Below, piece by piece: positions 1-11,800 of a DNA stretch of 64,000 nucleotides. The number at the start of each line of letters is the position of its first letter. The stretch's first letter is position 1. Origin of the DNA: Glandiceps talaboti. Taxonomy: Eukaryota > Hemichordata > Enteropneusta > Spengelidae. The DNA lies in the NCBI RefSeq assembly GCF_964340395.1, contig NC_135565.1, forward strand, positions 779,001 to 843,000. The letters run 5' to 3'. Made by a program: the position numbers and the translations under genes. Below the pieces are notes generated by a model that saw only the letters and a program-made list of their open reading frames with translations, ran no database searches and had not been told where the DNA came from.

Positions 1-175
1 GTGTTTTTGTTATATTTCAGTTTTAATAATTATAGTTGGGATTGGGGCAATGTGTTTTTGTTATATTTCAGTTTTAATAATTATAGTTGGGATTGGGGCA
101 ATGTGTTTTTGTTATATTTCAGTTTTAATAATTATAGTTGGGATTGGGGCAATGTGTTTTTGTTATGTTGGTTGT
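1..175. repeat. 51-bp tandem repeat, just over three copies
   Basis: Near-identical copies start at 1, 52, 103 and (partial) 154 and run off the window's left edge. The array lies in the intron after exon 10. The unit does not match exon 10. From 176 to 311 the sequence is AT-rich and shows nothing else. Confidence 0.9.
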
Positions 176-313
176 GATGATAAATGATACACTACACACT
201 ATAACCAGGACTAGAGAACAATTAATTAGGACTAGAAAAATTAATAAAAATTAGCAGATTTCATTTTCCCTTTTTCATATTCTAGTAGGTTTTGATAGTA
301 ATTTCCAGCCCTT

Positions 314-431
<118 letters not shown>

Positions 432-656
432 TATCTGTCTGTGACTGTCTTGTCTGTGTGTACGTCAGCCTGTCTGTATGTGTGGCAGTCTGTGTGTGCG
501 GGGGGAGTGGGGGGGGGGGGGCTGTTATCTATAAATGTGTATTACTTATATGTTTATCTGGTTTATTTTATCATCACTCATGGTACAAAATACATGTAAA
601 AATAATGGGAAGTGTGTATTTTTGTCAGTTAGTTGACATATTGTTCATTTACCTAC

Positions 657-767
657 CTTTGCATCTGCTGAATCTCCCACTAAGTAATCCAGTAGTCCCT
701 TCATCATCCAGCTGGCTGGTGTCTCTCCTGGATGAACACGAGCTGTCAGCACCACAGCACGTTTACT
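657..767 (-). CDS. AGBL2/3-like: CCP gene exon 10 (HPGE zinc-binding motif)
   Basis: The exon is 111 nt (37 codons, phase 0 on both sides) with acceptor ccattgtaatcag and donor gtaggtaa. It encodes [20 protein letters not shown] and then [22 protein letters not shown] is the first zinc-ligand pair (HxxE) of M14 carboxypeptidases. The common family form is HPGESNSSW; here it is HPGETPASW, a mild change near but not at the ligands. The next exon must lie below position 1. Confidence 0.95.
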
Positions 768-914
768 CTGATTACAATGGTAAAATATTTATTAGTAGTA
801 CAGTAGGTGACAACAGGATGTACACTGTATATGAAAGAATTTCATTAAGTTGACTAGAATCAAATACTGTACTGTCAAATCACATTTCACAGAGCAATAA
901 TTCCAAATCAAAGT

Positions 915-1917
915 TCTTTACTTACCTTCAATAGTATACTGTGGATTGATGGATGGTGACGTGATAGTTAACACATACACTAAATTATCAGTTAATATTG
1001 TACTTACCTTAGAATACTGTGGATTGACATACTATGACGTGATAGTTAACACATACACTAAATTATCAGTTAATATTGTACTTATCTTAGAATGTTGTGG
1101 ATTGACATACGATGACACGATAGTTAACACATACACTAAATTATCAGTTAATATTGTACTTATCTTAGAATACTGTGGATTGACATACTATGACGTGATA
1201 GTTAACACATACACTAAATTATCAGTTAATATTGTACTTATCTTAGAATACTGTGGATTGACATACGATGACACGATAGTTAACACATACACTAAATTAT
1301 CAGTTAATATTGTACTTATCTTAGAATACTGTGGATTGACATATGATGACACGATAGTTAACACATACACTAACTTATCAGTTAATATTGTACTTATCTT
1401 AGAATACTGTGGATTGACATACGATGACGTGATAGTTAACACATACACTAAATTATCAGTTAATATTGTACTTATCTTAGAATGTTGTGGATTGACATAT
1501 GATGACACGATAGTTAACACATACACTAAATTATCAGTTAATATTGTACTTATCTTAGAATACTGTGGATTGACATACGATGACGTGATAGTTAACACAT
1601 ACACTAAATTATCAGTTAATATTGTACTTACCTTAGAATGTTGTGGATTGACATACGATGACACGATAGTTAACACATACACTAAATTATCAGTTAATAT
1701 TGTACTTACCTTAGAATGTTGTGGATTGACATACGATGACACGATAGTTAACACATACACTAAATTATCAGTTAATATTGTACTTATCTTAGAATGTTGT
1801 GGATTGACGGATGGTGATGTGATAGTTAACACATACACTAAATTATCAGTTAATATTGTACTTACCTTAGAATGTTGTGGATTGACGGATGGTGATGTGA
1901 TAGTTAACACATAGACT
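915..1917 (-). repeat. 78-bp minisatellite derived from exon 9 end plus 5' splice site
   Basis: There are twelve full units and one degenerate unit (donor at 925). Each unit holds a copy of the last 57 nt of exon 9 followed by 21 nt of intron beginning at the donor. The unit is a multiple of three and the minus frame is open from the exon to 1188, repeating NLVYVLTI...NPQHSK-like segments. Donors with GT occur at 1865 (authentic), 1709, 1631 and 1007; the other eight units read AAG-ataagt and so lack the GT. Both strands are open, as expected of a repeat of this length. Confidence 0.95.
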
Positions 1918-2003
1918 AAATTACCAGCTAATGTACGACATAGAACTCTCTGTTTACAAAACCTACTACGTACAGGATCATTCTGTAGATTTAGTAAGTA
2001 ACT
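1866..2003 (-). CDS. AGBL2/3-like: CCP gene exon 9 (QRVLCRTLAGN)
   Basis: The exon is 138 nt (46 codons, phase 0 on both sides) with acceptor ttactatttcag and donor gtaagtac. It encodes SYLLNLQNDPVRSRFCKQRV, LCRTLAGNLVYVLTITSPSV and NPQHSK. The SRFCKxRxLCRTLAGNxVYVLTIT pattern is typical of CCP2/3 carboxypeptidase domains. The reading frame stays open past the donor through most of the 78-bp array. Five GT donors sit at the same place in the unit or in a degenerate copy, and the one at 1865 is taken as authentic because it is nearest the exon body. Confidence 0.95.
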
Positions 2004-2084
2004 CTGAAATAGTAACAAGAAAATAAAGAGTTACAATTAAGATATGTATGTGATAACACCATACAAAGTCTCATCAGTTAATTT

Positions 2085-3318
2085 ATAGTTGAGTGGTAGG
2101 TTCTACTAACAGTACATAGTTTAGTGGTAGGTTCTACTAACAGTATATAGTTGAGTGGTAGGTTCTACTAATAGTATATAGTTCAGTGGTAGGTTCTACT
2201 AACAGTGTATAGTTGAGTGGTAGGTTCTACTAACAGTGTATAGTTTAGTGGTAGGTTCTACTAAAAGTATATAGTTCAGTGGTAGATTCTACTAACAGTG
2301 TATAGTTCAGTGGTAGATTCTACTACCCTAACAGTACATAGTTCAGTGGTAGGTTCTACTAACAGTATATAGTTCAGTGGTAGGTTCTACTAACAGTGTA
2401 GATTCTACTAACAGTATATAGTTGAGTGGTAGGTTCTACTAACAGTATATAGTTGAGTGGTAGGTTCTACTAACAGTATATAGTTCAGTGGTAGGTTCTA
2501 CTAACAGTATATAGTTTAGTGGTAGGTTCTACTAACAGTATATAGTTCAGTGGTAGATTCTACTAACAGTATATAATTCAGTGGTAGATTCTACTAACAG
2601 TATATAGTTGAGTGGTAGATTCTACTAACAGTATATAGTTGAGTGGTAGATTCTACTAACAGTATATAGTTGAGTGGTAGGTTCTACTAACAGTATATAG
2701 TTTAGTGGTAGGTTCTACTAACAGTATATAGTTCAGTGGTAGGTTCTACTAACAGTATATAGTTCAGTGGTAGGTTCTACTAACAGTATATAGTTTAGTG
2801 GTAGGTTCTACTAACAGTATATAGTTCAGTGGTAGGTTCTTCTAACAGTACATAGTTAAGTGGTAGGTTCTACTAACAGTATAAAGTTCAGTGGTAGATT
2901 ATACTAACAGTATATAGTTGAGTGGTAGGTTCTACTAACAGTATATAGTTGAGTGATAGGTTCTACTAACAGTATATAGTTCAGTGGTAGGTTTTACTAA
3001 CAGTACATAGTTGAGTGGTAGGTTATACTAACAGTATATAGTTGAGTGGTAGGTTCTACTAACAGTATATAGTTGAGTGATAGGTTCTACTAACAGTATA
3101 TAGTTCAGTGGTAGGTTCTACTAACAGTATATAGTTGAGTGGTAGGTTATACTAACAGTATATAGTTGAGTGGTAGGTTCTACTAACAGTATATAGTTGT
3201 CAATGAGTGATAGGTTCTACTAACAGTATATAGTTCAGTGGTAGGTTCTACTAACAGTATATAGTTGAGTGGTAGGTTCTACTAATACTATACCCTATAC
3301 TTCAGTGGTAGGTTCTAC
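2085..3318. repeat. 31-bp minisatellite, about 40 copies
   Basis: The unit contains gtggtaggttctactaaca and alternates between gttgag, gttcag and gtttag variants. It lies in intron 8, starting some 80 nt from exon 9's acceptor, and does not resemble either neighbouring exon. Confidence 0.95.
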
Positions 3319-3426
3319 ACCATAATACCACACTAAACATCATTGATATACTTCACCCTGACAACTTTACTGCTGCAACTCTCATTTTCTTCATTGGACA
3401 AGAGTATCTAGAGTCCTTTCACTCAC

Positions 3427-3525
3427 AATGGCCCTACCCTACCCTACCCTACCCTACCTACATTACCCTACCCTACCCTACCCTACCCTACCCTGCCCTA
3501 CCCTACCCTGCCCTACCCTACATTT
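3427..3525. repeat. (CCCTA)n pentamer array
   Basis: About 18 imperfect CCCTA units, with some GCCTA/CCTGC variants. It resembles the metazoan telomere repeat CCCTAA but lacks one A, so it is best called a telomere-like microsatellite. The next 190 or so bases are unique intron sequence. Confidence 0.85.
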
Positions 3526-3714
3526 TTTAAAAATCTATTTTTGACAAGTCTAGGCTAAGTCTTTAACACCCTTCTGTCATACTCTCAAGACCTGGTAGCC
3601 TCAACCTTGTCTGATTGTAACATATCCAGTGTCTGTGTATTCCCTGCCACTACAAGTCTCTTATATAAATTGTCTTCTTTCCATACATTAAAAATACTGC
3701 CAATGGCATTGTAG

Positions 3715-4847
3715 TACAACTGTAGTTTTTATAAATGTTTATCCATATGCTAGTCCATGCTATTAATAGGTGTTCATTTGCTGAAGCCAGTTGCCTATCC
3801 AACCATGTTGCTATCTTTGCGATATACGCGATCATTTGGCTGTTGCTATGGGCGTGGTCTTGTTGCTAGGCATATTTACATACATTTTTTGAATGTTTAT
3901 TCAATTGTCTATTAATCCCTGTTGTTATCTTCGCAATATATGTGATCATTTGGCTGTTGCTATGGGTGCGGTCTTGTTACTAGGCACATTTGCATTCATT
4001 TTTTGAATGTTTATTCATTTGTCTTTCAATTCCTGTTATCTTTGATATATACGTCATTTTTTGGCTGTTGCTATGGGTGTGGTCTTGTTGGTAGGCAAAT
4101 TTACATACACTTTTTGAATGTTTGGTCAATTGTCTATTTGTCTATTAATACCTGTTGTTATCTTTGTGAAATACACCATCGTTTGGATGTTGTTATGGAA
4201 GTGGTCATGGTTGCTAGGGATATTTGCATACATTTTTTGAATGTTTACTCACTTGCCTACCAGATGATTTTATATGACCAAAATATACTGCCATTTGATT
4301 GTTGCTAAGGGTGTGGTCATGGTTGCTAGGGCCAATTGTGTCAATATATTTTGAAAATCTGCAGAATAACACTTTCAGAAACATATCACCAAGTTTCAGT
4401 CTCATTGACGAAGTACTTTTGAGATATAAGTTTTTGACCAAAATTCACATTTTTACACCTAATTTGCATATTACTGATGAGACCATTATATGCTTAGTAT
4501 TACTTCATCTATACACTCACAGATGCATCCCTATTAAATTTCAGCCCAATTTGCTGAGTAGTTTGGGAGTTATAGGTTTTTGACGAAAAAGACACATTTT
4601 TAGCCCTAATTTGCATATTACTAAGGGAATCATCATGTCATGAACAAATCTTAATTTACTCACATCTAAGAATATTCCCACCAAATTTCATACCAATCTG
4701 CCCGGTAGTTTTGGAGTTTAAGCTTTTTGACCAAAAATCACATGTTTTGATCACTTTCATTTGAACAATTTCCCAACTAGACACCCCAAGTAACATGACC
4801 ACCAAATATCAAAGCAATCGGTCCAGCAGTTTTTGACTTTAAGTTGT

Positions 4848-4903
<56 letters not shown>

Positions 4904-4978
4904 CCACACAGACAGACAGACAGACAGACACTTTGCCATGCCTATAGCACTACTGACCCTTCAGTTCAGTTGTGCTAA
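3715..4978. mobile_element. Interspersed repeat, copy 1 (ends (CA)n-(CAGA)n-gttcagttgtgctaaaaa)
   Basis: Contains four to five diverged tandem blocks of about 110-120 bp with ttggctgttgctatgggtg, then blocks with cctaatttgcatatnact, a (CA)n/(CAGA)n stretch at 4852-4932 and a terminal ttcagttgtgctaaaaa. A related copy in the same orientation is at 50676-52027. No transposase is visible, so it is probably non-autonomous. Exact ends are uncertain. Confidence 0.7.
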
Positions 4979-6374
4979 AAATCAAAAATAATCTAATAGT
5001 TCTGTATCTAGTCTACAGCATTGCTTGAGATATTATAAGTCATTAAAATATGGCCGAGTCTGCTGACAGGCGCCTGTCACCAGCATGGTATGCTGATGAC
5101 CAGCGCTTATATGTGCTGATGACAGGCCTAACCTTTGACATGGTGCCGATTACATGTTTCAGTGTCAAATACACATTCTTATTACCCTTGAAAATGATTG
5201 ACCAGAGATGTTCCATCAAAAACTGTTAAATGTAATAGTTCATGTTTTTCCAACAATGGTGACTTGTGTTGCGTACACACATGTACACAATTAAAGTTAT
5301 GTACGTAGGACACGATCCATGTGCCAATGGGTGAAGGTAATAATCTAAAAACTAAAGTTTGTTGCATCAATAAAATTCATTATTGTGATGGACATGTATA
5401 GTGCGTATAGTTTTTGGGGTGTTGTGTACTTTTGGTCATTGTGCACGATTGAAATAGATACAGGTGAAATCCACATAAAATCACAAATGCTAAGTAAGGT
5501 TGGGGTTGGAAATATGGTCAAGGCACAGTACTACGGTAATACCACAGTCTGTGTACTAACCAACATGTTGACATCGACCTGTATTACACGTAGACGTGTA
5601 GTTCTCAACTTATCATATACATGTACTACAACGTACGATGAAGCAAACTGAATCTTTACAACAACAATAACAACGTTACAAAGCGATATAGAACAACTGG
5701 TTTAGGTCAAAAAATTACAAATACATGTATCGGCCAATGATATGTAATGTACCCCTCGAGGTAACCATAATCCCTAAGTCATCTCATTTTCATGCTTGTT
5801 CACAATTTAGACATCTTTTGAAAGTTCTGTCAATTCAGCGTACAAAGGCAATCATTTCAAAGGTAACCCGTGCATATTTTTAATAGCAATAAACATTGAA
5901 TTGATACCATAAAAATCTCGGACCTGTCACCAGCATAACTGTCACAGCCTTGCTTGCAGAGATTATACATTTTTTAAATTTTTTTATTTATAATTGTATT
6001 AAGCAATATTGTAAATAATATATATGCAGTTATTGTTATTTTTATGATATTTACTATGACTCATGAGTTACTTCCCTGTACAATCTGAATATTGCACAGA
6101 GTAATATGTATCATCACAGGGACCTGGAGGCATATAAGCAAAGATCGATATACTAGACTAAGTAAACTAGTATGTTTTTGGCTACTTTTTATGTTCAATA
6201 AATATGGAGCGTAATTTATTGTCAAGGTGTATCTTTAGCTGTTATCAACTAGTTCACTATTAGGGGGTTCACACTGAGATATTTATGTGTATGCATAGTA
6301 ATGTGTTAATTACTTTTATACTTCCAACCTTTTGTGTAAACATTCGTTGTCTAACTTATGATAAGTATATACAA
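4979..6374. other. Intron 8 sequence, no gene seen
   Basis: AT-rich, unremarkable intron. A short segment at 5048-5090 (gtctgctgacaggcgcctgt) recurs in inverted orientation near 26405-26440 inside another repeat, so part of this stretch is probably an old transposon. The open frames at 5182-5370 and 5385-5651 show no recognisable domain. Confidence 0.6.
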
Positions 6375-6562
6375 TAGACACCAGTAGAAAGATAACCAGC
6401 AAGGCAGAGCTATGTTGTTTATAGACACCAGTAGAAAGATAACCAGCAAGGCAGAGCTATGTTGTTTATAGACACCAGTAGAAAGATAACCAGCAAGGCA
6501 GAGCTATGTTGTTTATAGACACCAGTAGAAAGATAACCAGCAAGGCAGAGCTATGTTGTTTA
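6375..6562. repeat. 47-bp tandem repeat, four identical copies
   Basis: Copies start at 6375, 6422, 6469 and 6516 and appear identical, which points to recent expansion. Unit core: accagtagaaagataaccag. Confidence 0.95.
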
Positions 6563-8825
6563 TCTGCTATCAAAGAAGTTTTAACGAGATAGCACCGTAA
6601 TTTGCGTAAATATTCTCTTCAGATTTTGTGGATTTCCATTGTATTGACTCTCGATTATAAGTTTTAACGGTACATTTAGGCCGACATGCGAGTATCACAG
6701 CCATAAAAGTTCAAACGCTGTGAGCATTGGAGGTACATGTATCTGTGAATATATGGTTTGTGTAAAAGTTGCTATTGATGTCTACGTTTTAGGTACTTGT
6801 CCTCGCGTTTTAATTTTTACGATATTTCCATCTTGAAGTTTTTCACTGAGAGTGAATGTGAATGTACTCGGAAAAGTAATGGGGTGACTGGGGGAACCCG
6901 TCCCATTTTACATGTGCAAGTCAGATGGCGTCACGTAATTAATCTGCAAATAAATGCACCTAGTTCTCAACATCACGTAATTACGTACAATTAGTGTTCG
7001 GTAGGATTTTTTTTCGTTTGTTTCACTGAAATATTTCATAGCAGACGACTGATGTGCGAAGTGAAATTGATAACATATATTGGGTCATTTCACCAGTGCA
7101 GTAAGTGTTTGGAAGTTGAGTACTGCGTGAATCATTTTTGACTTTTTTACCCGTGAATGTCTACGCCACACTAATTCCTCTGAAGATTGTTCAGTTCAAA
7201 TAAATTAAAGTAAAGACGATACGAGATTTGATACATACTGATATTGTTACATGTACAGTAACAGACATGCACACAGTGCACAGATCACAAACGGAAGTGC
7301 AAATTTGCCGCCATAACAACGAAAGGCCTAGCGTGGGAAGTATTTCGGAAGGCAGAATTTGCCTGCTGTCTCGTTGTGATATCATTTTTTTATTAGCGGG
7401 TTGTTCACCATTTCCATCACTTCTACTTGGCTTACTAGCCGGAGAAAAGAAATTAGTTATTTGCCGTTTACTCCCAGGGTTTACTCATACTGAAACCGGT
7501 GGTGGTTCTCCGCTGTGTAGGCTATCTGCTATACTATGTCGACATGTCAAACTATCGTTATTTGAGAAGAGACGTTGAATGTCATGGGCAAACAGGAGTA
7601 GAGAATGAAATTTAAAAACCAGAAAATGGCAAAATTATGTCGAAATCAAAGGCTTGCCGACAGTCATGTACAAGAAGAATGGTCCTATCAAATTTGTGTA
7701 CACTGCTCATGTGAACGGTCATCCAATGCTATCTAATGGAAGTGTCAATCAAAATTAATGTCAACAACATTGTCTATCTGTATGCTTTGATACATTCGGA
7801 GCCAGAGTACATCAGTCCTGACAATGTCAATCAGAATATTTAGTCTACAATGCAACGTACAAATTACTTGCAAGTGTGACCGTCAAAATGAGTTGATAAA
7901 AATTACCGGCAATTTCTTAGGCAGGTTACTTTGTGAATAGCGTTTCAAGAAAACGCATGCATACATCTATTTTTTATAGTGATAGGATATTTCTATACAT
8001 CTCAAACATTTTATTGTTCTTATACCCATGACACAGCAAGCAGTCACCCCCTTCAGAAAGTATATGTACAATTTGTAATTGTGTAAACATTGTAACATAC
8101 ATGTAAATACGGAAATGAGTTTCTGCTGAGTCAGCATTCAGCAACATCAGTTACAAAATAAACATGTGTCTCGGTAATTGTCAAGTGAACTCTCAATATT
8201 GCTCACTAATTAGCTGGCAACATCGTTAAGTTGCTGTCCAGGAAATTAGTGCGATGACTGTAAACGAAATCACTTCCTGTTGGCTGCAGAAGTCGCCATT
8301 CGAATCAAGGTTATCAATCGTCACAGAGCATAGTACAACATGTCCCTCGCTAATAGTAATACACCCATGGTCCACAACAGCGAAAGAGGTAACAACTGGT
8401 GAGACTGAATTCAGAATTTGTACGAATAGAAAACACATGAATTCACGTTGGTCGACATGTCGACATCGAGCGTGTTGCATGGCTTGTCGAAAGTTAAACT
8501 GGGCATCACGACGGCGAGTGAAATTGTTAACATGCATGAGAAGACGTCTTCGCTTATTTCTCGAACACATGAACGTATACAGCAATAAAAAACACAAGGC
8601 AGTCTCTACAATGTCAGCCATGTTGTTTACAGTGATCACACTACGCACTTATCGTTGAGGGCTTTTACGCCGGCGGATAATGGTGTCAAATTCCATGTGT
8701 GAACACATACAGCTGATCCCCTCTGTTTAATAATCACCTATTTACGCCGAAGGAAAAAAACTACGAAAAAAGCAATATGAACATGTCTTTTATGTCTAAT
8801 CTTCTGGGAGATTATCACACTGGAC
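6563..8825. other. Intron 8 unique segment with richer CpG; no supported gene
   Basis: Base composition is more balanced than in neighbouring intron sequence. A minus-strand frame at 8226-8648 contains an internal Met followed by ADIVETALCFLLLYTF and a basic CSRNKRRR stretch. It loosely recalls the start of some transposase or nuclease proteins, but I cannot match it and find no following domain. Frames at 7228-7578 and 8254-8658 on the plus strand are unrecognised and probably chance. Confidence 0.4.
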
Positions 8826-11800
8826 TTTTAGTGGTCTGAGATACAGCTGAGAGCAAAGTAACCAGAGAGAATTAAATACAGCCTCAGACTTGTAGTGGTA
8901 TGAGATACAGCTGAGAGCAAAGTAACCAGAGAGAATTAAATACAGCCTCAGACTTGTTGTGGTCTGAGATACAGCTGAGAGCAAAGTAACCAGAGAGAAT
9001 TAAATACAGCCTCAGACTTGTTGTGGTCTGAGATACAGCTGAGAGCAAAGTAACCAGAGAGAATTAAATACAGCCTCAGACTTGTTGTGGTCTGAGATAC
9101 AGCTGAGAGCAAAGTAACCAGAGAGAATTAAATACAGCCTCAGACTTGCAGTGGTCTGAAATAAAGCTGAGAGCAAAGTAACCAGAGAGAATTAAATACA
9201 GCCTCAGACTTGCAGTGGTCTGAGATACAGCTGAGAGCAAAGTAACCAGAGAGAATTAAATACAGCCTCAGACTTGTAGTGGTCTGAGATACAGCTGAGA
9301 GCAAAGTAACCAGAGAGAATTAAATACAGCCTCAGACTTGTTGTGGTCTGAGATACAGCTGAGAGCAAAGTAACCAGAGAGAATTAAATACAGCCTCAGA
9401 CTTGTAGTGGTCTGAAATAAAGCTGAGAGCAAAGTAACCAGAGAGAATTAAATACAGCCTCAGACTTGCAGTGGTCTGAGATACAGCTGAGAGCAAAGTA
9501 ACCAGAGAGAATTAAATACAGCCTCAGACTTGTAGTGGTCTGAAATAAAGCTGAGAGCAAAGTAACCAGAGAGAATTAAATACAGCCTCAGACTTGCAGT
9601 GGTCTGAGATACAGCTGAGAGCAAAGTAACCAGAGAGAATTAAATACAGCCTCAGACTTGTCGTGGTCTGAGATACAGCTGAGAGCAAAGTAACCAGAGA
9701 GAATTAAATACAGCCTCAGACTTGTTGTGGTCTGAGATACAGCTGAGAGCAAAGTAACCAGAGAGAATTAAATACAGCCTCAGACTTGTAGTGGTCTGAG
9801 ATACAGCTGAGAGCAAGTAACCAGAGAGAATTAAATACAGCCTCAGACTTAAAGCTCGTAGTGGTCTGAGATACAGCTGAGAGCAAAGTAACCAGAGAGA
9901 ATTAAATACAGCCTCAGACTTAAAGCTTGTAGTGGTCTGAGATACAGCTGAGAGCAAAGTAACCAGAGAGAATTAAATACAGCCTCAGACTTGTTGTGGT
10001 CTGAGATACAGCTGAGAGCAAAGTAACCAGAGAGAATTAAATACAGCCTCAGACTTGTAGTGGTCTGAAATAAAGCTGAGAGCAAAGTAACCAGAGAGAA
10101 TTAAATACAGCCTCAGACTTGTAGTGGTCTGAGATACAGCTGAGAGCAAAGTAACCAGAGAGAATTAAATACAGCCTCAGACTTGTAGTGGTCTGAGATA
10201 CAGCTGACAGCAAAGTAACCAGAGAGAATTAAATACAGCCTCAGACTTGTTGTGGTCTGAGATACAGCTGAGAGCAAAGTAACCAGAGAGAATTAAATAC
10301 AGCCTCAGACTTGTAGTGGTCTGAAATAAAGCTGAGAGCAAAGTAACCAGAGAGAATTAAATACAGCCTCAGACTTGTTGTGGTCTGAGATACAGCTGAG
10401 AGCAAAGTAACCAGACAGAATTAAATACAGCCTCAGACTTGTAGTGGTCTGAGATACAGCTGAGAGCAAAGTAACCAGAGAGAATTAAATACAGCCTCAG
10501 ACTTGTAGTGGTCTGAAATAAAGCTGAGAGCAAAGTAACAAGAGAGAATTAAATACAGCATCAGACTTGCAGTGGTCTGAGATACAGCTGAGAGCAAAGT
10601 AACCAGAGAGAATTAAATACAGCCTCAGACTTAAAGCTTGTAGTGGTCTGAGATACAGCTGAGAGCAAAGTAACCAGAGAGAATTAAATACAGCCTCAGA
10701 CTTAAAGCTTGTAGTGGTCTGAGATACAGCTGAGAGCAAAGTAACCAGAGAGAATTAAATACAGCCTCAGACTTAAAGCTTGTAGTGGTCTGAGATACAG
10801 CTGAGAGCAAAGTAACCAGAGAGAATTAAATACAGCCTCAGACTTGTAGTGGTCTGAGATACAGCTGAGAGCAAAGTAACAAGAGAGAATTAAATACAGC
10901 CTCAGACTTGTTGTGGTCTGAGATACAGCTGAGAGCAAAGTAACCAGAGAGAATTAAATACAGCCTCAGACTTGTAGTGGTCTGAGATACAGCTGAGAGC
11001 AAAGTAACCAGAGAGAATTAAATACAGCCTCAGACTTGTAGTGGTCTGAGATACAGCTGAGAGCAAAGTAACCAGAGAGAATTAAATACAGCCTCAGACT
11101 TGCAGTGGTCTGAGATACAGCTGAGAGCAAAGTAACCAAAGAGAATTAAATACAGCCTCAGACTTGTTGTGGTCTGAGATACAGCTGAGAGCAAAGTAAC
11201 CAGAGAGAATTAAATACAGCCTCAGACTTGTAGTGGTCTGAGATACAGCTGAGAGCAAAGTAACCAAAGAGAATTAAATACAGCCTCAGACTTGTTGTGG
11301 TCTGAGATACAGCTGAGAGCAAAGTAACCAGAGAGAATTAAATACAGCCTCAGACTTGTAGTGGTCTGAGATACAGCTGAGAGCAAAGTAACCAAAGAGA
11401 ATTAAATACAGCCTCAGACTTGTAGTGGTCTGAGATACAGCTGAGAGCAAAGTAACCAGAGAGAATTAAATACAGCCTCAGACTTGTTGTGGTCTGAGAT
11501 ACAGCTGAGAGCAAAGTAACCAGAGAGAATTAAATACAGCCTCAGACTTGTAGTGGTCTGAGATACAGCTGAGAGCAAAGTAACCAGAGAGAATTAAATA
11601 CAGCCTCAGACTTAAAGCTTGTAGTGGTCTGAGATACAGCTGAGAGCAAAGTAACCAGAGAGAATTAAATACAGCCTCAGACTTAAAGCTTGTAGTGGTC
11701 TGAGATACAGCTGAGAGCAAAGTAACCAGAGAGAATTAAATACAGCCTCAGACTTGCAGTGGTCTGAGATACAGCTGAGAGCAAAGTAACCAGAGAGAAT

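Noticed and set aside
946-1914. 322-codon plus-strand frame with a 26-residue repeat
   Set aside because: It is the antisense of the exon 9-derived array; the minus strand is the one with exon similarity.
3427-3525. Internal telomere tract
   Set aside because: The unit is the pentamer CCCTA rather than CCCTAA, so a plain microsatellite is the simpler reading.
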